In this document: one piece after another, positions 1-4,748 of the stretch
Numbering within the stretch: position 1 is the first letter of the stretch
Layout: every line of letters starts with the position of its first letter
Assembly (NCBI GenBank): GCA_014762485.1
Contig: JABURU010000250.1
Location: 1-6,755, forward strand
DNA length: 6,755 nucleotides
Direction of reading: 5' to 3'
From: Gammaproteobacteria bacterium
Lineage (GTDB): Bacteria; Pseudomonadota; Gammaproteobacteria; Thiohalospirales; Thiohalospiraceae
Made by a program: the position numbers and the translations under genes
Notes under the pieces: model-generated
The model's database searches: none
The model's input: only the letters and a program-made list of their open reading frames with translations
Told to the model about the DNA's origin: nothing

Positions 1-234
1 ACCTCAATGTGGATCGCCGGGGTAATGCAAGGTTTGATGTGGCGCGCGGTAAATGATGATGGAACTCTGACCTATAGCTTTGTAGAAGCGCTGGAGAGGA
101 TGTATCCATATTATACCGTTCGTCTGCTGGGTGGCCTGCTGTTCTTCATCGGCATGTTAATTATGGCTTATAACGTTTGGAAAACCGTGTCAGCAGGTAA
201 AGCCGTTGATGACACCGTTCAAGCCAGCGCATAA
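1..234 (+). CDS. ccoN: cbb3-type cytochrome c oxidase subunit I, C-terminal fragment
   Basis: Partial gene cut by the window edge; the frame is open from base 1 to the TAA at 232-234, giving the last 77 residues of a protein usually about 470-480 long. CcoN is the inner-membrane catalytic subunit that holds haem b, haem b3 and CuB and reduces oxygen to water. The visible part has the typical CcoN ending: MWIAGVMQGLMWRA, then a short loop with an aromatic-rich ERMYPYYTVR segment, a final transmembrane helix (LLGGLLFFIGMLIMAYNVW) and a short hydrophilic tail. The haem and copper ligands lie upstream, outside the window. The identity is supported by ccoO, ccoQ and ccoP following directly with a 15-base gap. 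The promoter, where an FNR/ANR site would be expected, is not visible. Confidence 0.95.
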   Translation, partial: TSMWIAGVMQGLMWRAVNDDGTLTYSFVEALERMYPYYTVRLLGGLLFFIGMLIMAYNVWKTVSAGKAVDDTVQASA

Positions 235-249
235 GGGAGGATATGAACC

Positions 250-858
250 ATGAGTCATGAAGTGGTAGAAAAAAATATCGGCCTGATGGCGCTATTTATA
301 GTGTTAGTCATCAGTGTTGGTGGACTGGTAGAAATCGTACCGTTGTTCTTCTTGAAAAGCACCACTCAACCGGTAGATGGCTTAAAACCCTATACCGCAC
401 TGCAGTTGGAGGGACGTGATGTTTACATTCGTGAGGGCTGTTACACCTGCCACTCGCAGATGATACGCCCGTTCCGTGCCGAGACCGAGCGTTACGGTCA
501 CTACTCGGTAGCGGGTGAGTTTGTCTATGACCATCCATTCCAGTGGGGTTCCAAGCGCACCGGTCCTGATCTGGCGCGTGTTGGTGGACGTTACTCGGAT
601 GAGTGGCATATTGTTCACCTGATCAATCCGCGTGATGTGGTGCCTGAGTCCAATATGCCGGGCTTCCCCTGGTTGGCAGAGGACCTGGTGGATCACACGA
701 TGACGGCGAAGAAGATGCAGGCCATGCAAACCCTGGGTGTGCCATATAGTGATGCAGAGATTGCCGCGGCGGCGGATGCCGTGAAAGGCAAAACCGAGAT
801 GGATGCCATCGTCTCTTACCTGCAGGTACTGGGTACCAGCATCAAGACAAGGAGATAG
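250..858 (+). CDS. ccoO: cbb3-type cytochrome c oxidase subunit II, mono-haem cytochrome c
   Basis: This 202-residue protein is full length for CcoO. It is the membrane-anchored mono-haem cytochrome c that passes electrons from CcoP to the CcoN active site on the periplasmic side. One transmembrane helix spans about residues 11-35. The haem c motif CYTCH is at 64-68, within the family-typical REGCYTCHSQMIRPF stretch, and the likely axial methionine is M136 in PESNMPGFPW. Other conserved CcoO blocks are visible: DHPFQWGSKRTGPDLARVGG (94-113) and WHIVHLINPR (119-128). The start is ATG 250, nine bases after AGGGAGG (234-240). The ATG at 243 lies in another frame and stops after five codons. ccoN ends 15 bases upstream and ccoQ begins 2 bases downstream, so this is one operon. 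Confidence 0.97.
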   Translation: MSHEVVEKNIGLMALFIVLVISVGGLVEIVPLFFLKSTTQPVDGLKPYTALQLEGRDVYIREGCYTCHSQMIRPFRAETERYGHYSVAGEFVYDHPFQWGSKRTGPDLARVGGRYSDEWHIVHLINPRDVVPESNMPGFPWLAEDLVDHTMTAKKMQAMQTLGVPYSDAEIAAAADAVKGKTEMDAIVSYLQVLGTSIKTRR

Positions 859-860
859 TC

Positions 861-1040
861 ATGGATATTCATACACTACAAGGTATCGTTACGGCGCTAA
901 TGATGGTGACCTTTTTAGGCATTGTCTGGTGGGCGTATAGCAAAAAAACACAAAAGCGATTCAACGAGGCAGCCAATCTGCCCTTTGCTGATGAAGCCGT
1001 AGAGCAGCAAAGCATGGATAAGGAGGCGAACAATGAGTAG
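861..1040 (+). CDS. ccoQ: cbb3-type cytochrome c oxidase subunit CcoQ (FixQ)
   Basis: A 59-residue protein starting MDIHTLQGIVTALMMV, with one transmembrane helix at about residues 7-26 that ends in WWAYSKKTQKRF, followed by an acidic cytoplasmic tail (NLPFADE). This is the usual plan of CcoQ, the small non-catalytic subunit reported to stabilise the oxidase or the CcoP association. The ribosome site AAGGAG (849-854) is six bases before ATG 861. The gene begins 2 bases after the ccoO stop, and its TAG (1038-1040) overlaps the ccoP start by 8 bases, which suggests translational coupling. Residue identity within CcoQ is poorly conserved between species, so the call rests on size, topology, the FADE-type tail and position. 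Confidence 0.92.
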   Translation: MDIHTLQGIVTALMMVTFLGIVWWAYSKKTQKRFNEAANLPFADEAVEQQSMDKEANNE

Positions 1041-1920
1041 TTTCTGGCACTGGTATGTTGTGCTGTTAACCCTGTTAAACATCTTTGCCTGCTTCTGGTT
1101 GGTAAGGTGGGCAACCAGAAAACGTTCAGGTGAAGCGGCAGAAGGTAATGTTACTGGACATAGCTGGGATGGGTTGCAGGAGTACAACAATCCGCTTCCT
1201 CGTTGGTGGTTGTGGCTGTTTTATATCACCATCATCTTTGCCCTGATTTACATAGCACTTTACCCCACACTGGGTAACTGGGCAGGGGCTTATGGCTGGA
1301 CATCCACCGGGCAGTACCAGGAAGAGATGCAAGAGGCCGATGCCAAGTACGGACCTATCTTTGCCAACCTGGCAAAACAGGACGTGGCGACCTTATCGCA
1401 AGATAGCACGGCAGGCCAAATCGGACAGCGCCTGTTCCTTAACTACTGCGCAACCTGTCACGGTAGTGATGCCGGTGGTGCCGTGGGCTTCCCCAACCTG
1501 GCAGATAAGGACTGGCTTTATGGCGGAACACCCGAAGCCATTAAGACCAGCATCATGAATGGCCGTGTAGGTGCTATGCCTCCCTGGGGGGCGGCACTGG
1601 GTGAGCAGGGCGTGGACGAAGTGGCCGCTTATGTTATGAGCCTAAGTGGGCGCGATGTTGATGCTGCCAAGGCCTCGGCCGGTAAGGGCAAGTACAATAT
1701 GATGTGTATTGCCTGTCATAGCGCCGATGGTTCAGGTAACACCGCACTGGGTGCACCCAACCTGGCGGATAATGTCTGGTTATACGGTGGCTCACCAGGC
1801 GCTATTAAGGCCTCGATTCGTGATGGTCGTAATGGTGTGATGCCTGCCCATAAGGAGTTCCTGGGTGAAGACAAGGTGCATGTGCTAGCTGCCTATATTT
1901 ATAGCTTGCAAGACAAGTAA
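1033..1920 (+). CDS. ccoP: cbb3-type cytochrome c oxidase subunit III, di-haem cytochrome c
   Basis: A 295-residue CcoP, the subunit that accepts electrons from soluble cytochromes. Two N-terminal helices (about 5-25 and 57-77) flank a cytoplasmic loop containing HSWDGLQEYNNPLPRWW (43-59), a hallmark of CcoP. The two-helix form is common in gamma- and betaproteobacteria. Two tandem cytochrome c domains follow. The first has CATCH at 139-143 and likely axial M182; the second has CIACH at 225-229 and likely axial M270. The two domains repeat each other closely (NLADKDWLYGG at 155-165 against NLADNVWLYGG at 243-253), showing an internal duplication. The start ATG 1033 follows a near-ideal TAAGGAGG (1019-1026) by six bases. 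It is the last gene of the ccoNOQP unit, with a terminator 12 bases downstream. Confidence 0.97.
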   Translation: MSSFWHWYVVLLTLLNIFACFWLVRWATRKRSGEAAEGNVTGHSWDGLQEYNNPLPRWWLWLFYITIIFALIYIALYPTLGNWAGAYGWTSTGQYQEEMQEADAKYGPIFANLAKQDVATLSQDSTAGQIGQRLFLNYCATCHGSDAGGAVGFPNLADKDWLYGGTPEAIKTSIMNGRVGAMPPWGAALGEQGVDEVAAYVMSLSGRDVDAAKASAGKGKYNMMCIACHSADGSGNTALGAPNLADNVWLYGGSPGAIKASIRDGRNGVMPAHKEFLGEDKVHVLAAYIYSLQDK

Positions 1921-1932
1921 TTAGTAAGACAG

Positions 1933-1962
1933 CGGGTACAGTATTTTGCTGTGCCCGTTTTT
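1933..1962 (+). terminator. intrinsic terminator after ccoP
   Basis: A 9-bp stem (CGGGTACAG at 1933-1941 with CTGTGCCCG at 1949-1957, containing one G-U pair) has a 7-base loop and is followed at once by five T (1958-1962). It begins 12 bases after the ccoP stop. This is a classical rho-independent terminator shape and would separate ccoNOQP from the downstream maturation genes, or make their expression depend on read-through. A weak promoter-like pair (TTGCTG 1946-1951, 18-base spacer, TAGTAT 1970-1975) lies inside and just after it, but it is too weak to call. Confidence 0.8.
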
Positions 1963-1991
1963 CATAGAGTAGTATTTGCAGGAGATATTTT

Positions 1992-2117
1992 ATGGACGCA
2001 ATCGAATTATTATTTAGTTCATGGACCGGTATTTTAACTATCTTTACTGTCTTATTCGCAACAGGGTTTGTAGCGTTTGTTGGTATATGGGCGTGGAAAC
2101 AAAGTAAACCACAATAG
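1992..2117 (+). CDS. small single-helix membrane protein, DUF3149-like
   Basis: A 41-residue protein starting MDAIELLFSSWTGILTIF, with a single transmembrane helix at about 12-34 and a short basic tail (WKQSKPQ). The LFSSWTG start, length, topology and position just upstream of ccoG fit my recollection of the DUF3149 family of tiny proteobacterial membrane proteins; that assignment is from memory, not from a search. The ribosome site AGGAG (1980-1984) is seven bases before ATG 1992. The gene lies between the ccoP terminator and ccoG (41-base gap) and is probably the first gene of the ccoG-fixH cluster. Function is unknown. Its place suggests a role in cbb3 assembly or stability, which is an inference. 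Confidence 0.8.
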   Translation: MDAIELLFSSWTGILTIFTVLFATGFVAFVGIWAWKQSKPQ

Positions 2118-2158
2118 GGCAACGACTTCGGCAAATCCCGGCATAAGGAAGAGAATGA

Positions 2159-3550
2159 GTGAGTAAGGAACAAAATGTCGCCATTGAAGACGAACTATAT
2201 GCAAAGCGGGAGAAGATATATCCACGGCAAGTAAGTGGCGTCTTTGCCTCATTGCGACTCTCTGGTGTGCTGGGTTTGCTCGGTATCTATTATCTGTTTC
2301 CATGGTTTAACTGGGACGGGCGTCAGGCAGTATTGTTCGATTTGCCGGCACGAAAATTTTATATCTTTGATCTTGTTTTCTGGCCGCAGGATTTTTTCTA
2401 TTTGGCTCTGTTGCTAATTATTGCGGCACTCTCCCTGTTTTTCTTTACCGCCCTAGCTGGTCGTTTATGGTGTGGTTATGCTTGTCCACAGACGGTCTGG
2501 ACAGAAGTGTTTTTATGGATAGATAGAAAGGTCGAAGGTGATCGTAGCAAGGCGATGAAGCTGGACAAGGCGCCATGGACTGCCAACAAGATCATTAGAA
2601 AGTCTATCAAGCATGTATTGTGGATCGTTTTTTCACTGTTTACCGGTTATACATTTGTTGGCTGGTTTACGCCCATTGATGAATTGACCACAACACTTAT
2701 CAATCTTGAGGCTGGGCCATGGGAAACCTTCTGGGTATTCTTTTATGGCTCTGCAACATATTTGAACGCCGGCTGGATGCGAGAGCAGGTGTGTATCTAT
2801 ATGTGTCCATATGCACGTTTTCAGAGTGCCATGTTTGATAAGGATACATTAATCATATCGTATGATGAGGAACGGGGTGAGCCTCGTGGTAGCCGTAAGA
2901 AAAATATCGACCCCAAAGAGAAAGGTCTCGGTGATTGTATTGACTGTACCTTATGCAAGCAGGTGTGCCCTACCGGGATCGATATACGTGATGGGTTGCA
3001 ATATCAATGCATAGGATGTGCTGCCTGCGTGGATGTGTGCAACTCGGTAATGGATAAGATGGGATATGAGCGCGGACTGGTGCGTTATACCACCGAGCAC
3101 TCATTACAGGGAAAAGCCGCGCATGTATTGAGAACGCGGATTATTGTCTATGCAGTATTGCTGGTGGTGCTATTAGTCGGGCTGATCTATGCCATTGGAC
3201 AGCGTATACCGTTAGAGCTGGATATCATTCGTGATCGCAATAGCCTGTACCGCACTACTGAAAGCGGCCTGGTGGAAAATATTTATACATTAAAAGTGAT
3301 CAATATGGATGAGCTTGATCATACCTATCATTTATCGATCTCTGGCTTGCAGGGAGCCAGCCTGATCACACGAACAACTGATGTGAAGGTAGAAGCCGGG
3401 GCGGTGATGGAGTTACCGGTACGTGTCAGCATTGATCCTTATAAGCTAAAACAAACCAGTACAGAACTACAGTTCCATTTACAGTCGATAGACAAGCAAG
3501 ATTTATCCATCGTGGAGACAGGGCGTTTTATCGGCCCGGTTACTCGTTAA
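2159..3550 (+). CDS. ccoG: cbb3 oxidase maturation protein CcoG (FixG/RdxA), polyferredoxin
   Basis: A 463-residue integral membrane iron-sulfur protein of usual family length. Known CcoG proteins reduce Cu(II) to Cu(I) for CuB insertion into CcoN. Helices lie at about 33-50, 78-100, 152-172, 190-206 and 326-347. The conserved CGYACPQ is at 105-111 and VCIYMCPYARFQ at 211-222. Two 4Fe-4S sites follow: C260, C263, C266, C270-P, and C284, C287, C290, C294. Residues after 350 form the periplasmic Ig-like domain (FixG C-terminal). The start is GTG 2159: an in-frame TGA (2156-2158) sits immediately before it and AAGGA (2145-2149) lies nine bases upstream. An out-of-frame ATG at 2155 stops after three codons; see the finding on the GAGT duplication. 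fixH begins 22 bases downstream. Confidence 0.96.
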   Translation: MSKEQNVAIEDELYAKREKIYPRQVSGVFASLRLSGVLGLLGIYYLFPWFNWDGRQAVLFDLPARKFYIFDLVFWPQDFFYLALLLIIAALSLFFFTALAGRLWCGYACPQTVWTEVFLWIDRKVEGDRSKAMKLDKAPWTANKIIRKSIKHVLWIVFSLFTGYTFVGWFTPIDELTTTLINLEAGPWETFWVFFYGSATYLNAGWMREQVCIYMCPYARFQSAMFDKDTLIISYDEERGEPRGSRKKNIDPKEKGLGDCIDCTLCKQVCPTGIDIRDGLQYQCIGCAACVDVCNSVMDKMGYERGLVRYTTEHSLQGKAAHVLRTRIIVYAVLLVVLLVGLIYAIGQRIPLELDIIRDRNSLYRTTESGLVENIYTLKVINMDELDHTYHLSISGLQGASLITRTTDVKVEAGAVMELPVRVSIDPYKLKQTSTELQFHLQSIDKQDLSIVETGRFIGPVTR

Positions 3551-3572
3551 GTATTAAAGAGGTAGCAGAATA

Positions 3573-4079
3573 ATGAATGAAGTAGCGGACATACCCAAGC
3601 CATGGTTTAAACAGTTCTGGCCCTGGTTTTTGATCAGCTTACCTGCCAGTGCGGTCTTCGCCGGTATTGCCACTATTATTATTGCCAATGTTACCTATGA
3701 TGGCCTGGTGGTGGATGATTACTACAAACAGGGACTGGCAATTAATGCGGATAAGAAAAAACACCTGATGGCCAGTCATCTGGGTTTGAGTGCCGAAGTT
3801 CAGTTGAATATGAACCAGGGACAAATCAGTGTGCAGCTGGATAGCAATGTGTCGATCCCGCAACAGCAATTAACACTGGATCTGGTGCATCCTACCCGTT
3901 CTGGGAAAGATATTTCCCTGGTGCTTCAGCATGTAGGTAACGGTTTATATACTGCTCAGTATCAGCCTGTGCGTGCGATAAGGTGGAATATTTCTCTCTC
4001 CTCCGAGCAGGGGGGATGGATATTGCAAGGACGCCACAACGGTAAACAACACGGGGTTGTGCTACTGACCGCAGAATAA
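3573..4079 (+). CDS. ccoH: FixH/CcoH family cbb3 assembly protein
   Basis: A 168-residue membrane-anchored protein. The N-terminal PWFKQFWPWFLISLPASAV (10-28) leads into one transmembrane helix (about 16-40), followed by the family signature VVDDYYKQGLAIN (46-58), both typical of FixH. The remainder (about 65-168) is a periplasmic beta-rich domain ending in a basic, glycine-containing strand region. FixH/CcoH proteins are needed for cbb3 assembly or stability in the species studied; the exact biochemical role is unsettled. The ribosome site AAAGAGG (3556-3562) is ten bases before ATG 3573, and the gene starts 22 bases after ccoG, so the two are almost certainly co-transcribed. In many genomes ccoI and ccoS follow; here the next gene is a different small membrane protein. 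Confidence 0.93.
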   Translation: MNEVADIPKPWFKQFWPWFLISLPASAVFAGIATIIIANVTYDGLVVDDYYKQGLAINADKKKHLMASHLGLSAEVQLNMNQGQISVQLDSNVSIPQQQLTLDLVHPTRSGKDISLVLQHVGNGLYTAQYQPVRAIRWNISLSSEQGGWILQGRHNGKQHGVVLLTAE

Positions 4080-4108
4080 CCTGCCTGGTGACCCAAGAAA
4101 TTCCTTGA

Positions 4109-4161
4109 CCGGTAAATTCATCCATACTATTTGTATAGAAATGTAAATGGATAATTACCGG
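4109..4161 (+). promoter_or_regulatory. long leader hairpin overlapping a ribosome binding site
   Basis: An inverted repeat pairs 4109-4125 with 4147-4161. It has seven pairs (CCGGTAA with TTACCGG), two more pairs after a bulged A4116, and six pairs (ATCCAT with ATGGAT) after a bulged C4119, giving 15 pairs around a 21-base AT-rich loop. The right arm ends in the first two G of GGAGAGG (4160-4166), the ribosome site of the gene starting at 4170, so folding would hide the better-spaced part of that site (GGAG, six bases before ATG). No T-tract follows, so it is not an intrinsic terminator. It could be a translational switch, an mRNA-stabilising element in the fixH-downstream gap, or a DNA operator. 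The structure is plain in the sequence; its function is inference. Confidence 0.6.
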
Positions 4162-4169
4162 AGAGGTAT

Positions 4170-4409
4170 ATGGAGTCGCCACGTATACAAAAAGTCATTG
4201 CGGTACTTTGGCCATCCTTCCTGACTGCGGGAGGCGCTACGGTGCTGTTTTTTACCGCCTTCGACCCGACAGAGTTTCTTATTACAACCCGATTTGCTGA
4301 CTTAAGCCGATTGGGTGCCTATACCATAGGCTTCTTCCTGTTTTGGATCTTGACCTCGGGCTCATGTCTGTTGACCTGCTACTTTCAACGGCCATGTAAT
4401 GGGCACTAG
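4170..4409 (+). CDS. uncharacterised 79-residue two-helix membrane protein
   Basis: I do not recognise a named family. The protein has two predicted transmembrane helices (about 9-30 and 48-70) joined by a short loop with FDPTEF (31-36) and RLGAYTIGFF (47-56). Three cysteines (C66, C70, C76) lie in and just after the second helix, and the end QRPCNGH is short and polar. The ribosome site is GGAGAGG (4160-4166), partly inside a leader hairpin. The gene lies 90 bases after fixH with no visible terminator between them, so it may be the last gene of the ccoG-fixH cluster or have its own weak start (TTGACC at 4105-4110 lacks a good -10). The intact frame, ribosome site and coherent topology support a real gene. 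A link to cbb3 maturation is suggested only by position. Confidence 0.75.
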   Translation: MESPRIQKVIAVLWPSFLTAGGATVLFFTAFDPTEFLITTRFADLSRLGAYTIGFFLFWILTSGSCLLTCYFQRPCNGH

Positions 4410-4430
4410 GTGTAATATCCTGAAATATAC

Positions 4431-4479
4431 CTCCACTTTTAGTGCATTTTACCGCATTTTCTCCACCAGTTTTTCTGGT
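4431..4479. repeat. nested direct repeats and a short palindrome upstream of a promoter
   Basis: CTCCAC occurs at 4431-4436 and 4461-4466, a spacing of 30 bases. Between these copies GCATTTT occurs at 4444-4450 and 4454-4460, a spacing of 10 bases. Immediately after comes the inverted repeat ACCAG-N5-CTGGT (4465-4479), whose last base is the first base of the -35 box TTGACA. The spacings match about three and one helical turns, which would suit a regulator binding one DNA face. The repeats are short and AT-rich, so chance is possible. Confidence 0.35.
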
Positions 4480-4506
4480 TGACATTACCCTTCAGGCTGT
4501 TAATCT
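4479..4506 (+). promoter_or_regulatory. sigma-70-type promoter of the 65-residue gene
   Basis: A perfect -35 hexamer TTGACA (4479-4484), a 16-base spacer and a -10 hexamer TAATCT (4501-4506, fitting TAnnnT) precede the gene at 4551. A start of transcription near 4512-4514 is expected, leaving a leader of about 40 bases that contains a hairpin. This is the best sigma-70-type promoter I see in the window and suggests this small gene is expressed separately from the cbb3 maturation genes. Confidence 0.6.
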
Positions 4507-4509
4507 AGT

Positions 4510-4533
4510 CCGCTTTCTGTTTTTACAGAGCGG
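4510..4533 (+). promoter_or_regulatory. hairpin in the leader of the 65-residue gene
   Basis: CCGCT (4510-4514) pairs with AGCGG (4529-4533) and CTGT (4517-4520) with ACAG (4525-4528), with a two-base TT bulge and a TTTT loop, giving nine pairs. It sits at the predicted 5' end of the transcript, four bases before the ribosome site region GAGGGAG (4537-4543). Only TTT follows, so it is a poor terminator for upstream transcription. A 5'-terminal stem that protects the mRNA, or a site for a binding factor, would fit. Function is inferred. Confidence 0.45.
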
Positions 4534-4550
4534 TTTGAGGGAGTCATTGA

Positions 4551-4748
4551 ATGGACCACCAAAGAGTTCATGAATGCGTCGAAGTACTGTGCCAGAGTGG
4601 TTGCGATATGGTGCGTGCTACCATCAGTGCGATGGAGAGCGGCATGTCACCGTCTCAGGTCAGCGATTTGAAGCGTGATGAGGCGAACCTGGTGCTGAAT
4701 GAGTTAAAGGCAATTATGTCCGTCTACGACGAACGTCAGGCATCATAA
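4551..4748 (+). CDS. uncharacterised 65-residue cysteine-containing protein
   Basis: I do not recognise a named family. This is a soluble, probably all-helical 65-residue protein with no signal peptide. Its N-terminal part, VHECVEVLCQSGCDMVRATI (6-25), holds three cysteines spaced C9-x4-C14-x3-C18; the C-terminal helix is EANLVLNELKAIMSVYDER (44-62). The closely spaced cysteines could bind a metal or act as redox thiols, but there is no matching motif I can name. The start ATG 4551 lies seven bases after AGGGAG (4538-4543), with a near-consensus promoter upstream, so a real expressed gene is likely. The TAA (4746-4748) abuts and passes the cysQ stop on the other strand (4743-4745): the gene ends overlap tail to tail by six bases. 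Confidence 0.78.
   Translation: MDHQRVHECVEVLCQSGCDMVRATISAMESGMSPSQVSDLKRDEANLVLNELKAIMSVYDERQAS

Noticed and set aside
243..260. ATG at 243 as a ccoO start
   Set aside because: It lies in a different frame and stops after five codons; ATG 250 gives the full CcoO with a better-spaced ribosome site.
311..729. Open frames on the - strand across ccoO
   Set aside because: They lie wholly opposite a strongly conserved haem protein gene, have no ribosome site or recognisable domain, and are shadows.
869..1332. Open frames on the - strand across ccoQ and the start of ccoP
   Set aside because: They are shadows of the overlapping ccoQ/ccoP coding region, with low-complexity odd composition and no family features.
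1292..1558. An 88-codon + strand frame inside ccoP
   Set aside because: It is out of frame within the first cytochrome domain of CcoP, has no ribosome site and shows no protein-like pattern.
1805..2303. Open frames on the - strand spanning the ccoP end, terminator and ccoG start
   Set aside because: They cross a terminator and three well-supported + strand genes and encode nothing recognisable.
4105..4133. TTGACC with TATTTG at 17 bases as a promoter for the 79-residue gene
   Set aside because: The -10 matches only half of the consensus and the elements lie within the leader stem, so the match may be incidental.
3639..4182. Open frames on the - strand across fixH
   Set aside because: They are shadows of a well-supported fixH with no domain or ribosome site.
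4434..4450. CACT-TTT-AGTG hairpin followed by CATTTT as a terminator for the 79-residue gene
   Set aside because: A 4-bp stem with only two G-C pairs and a weak T-run is too unstable to call.
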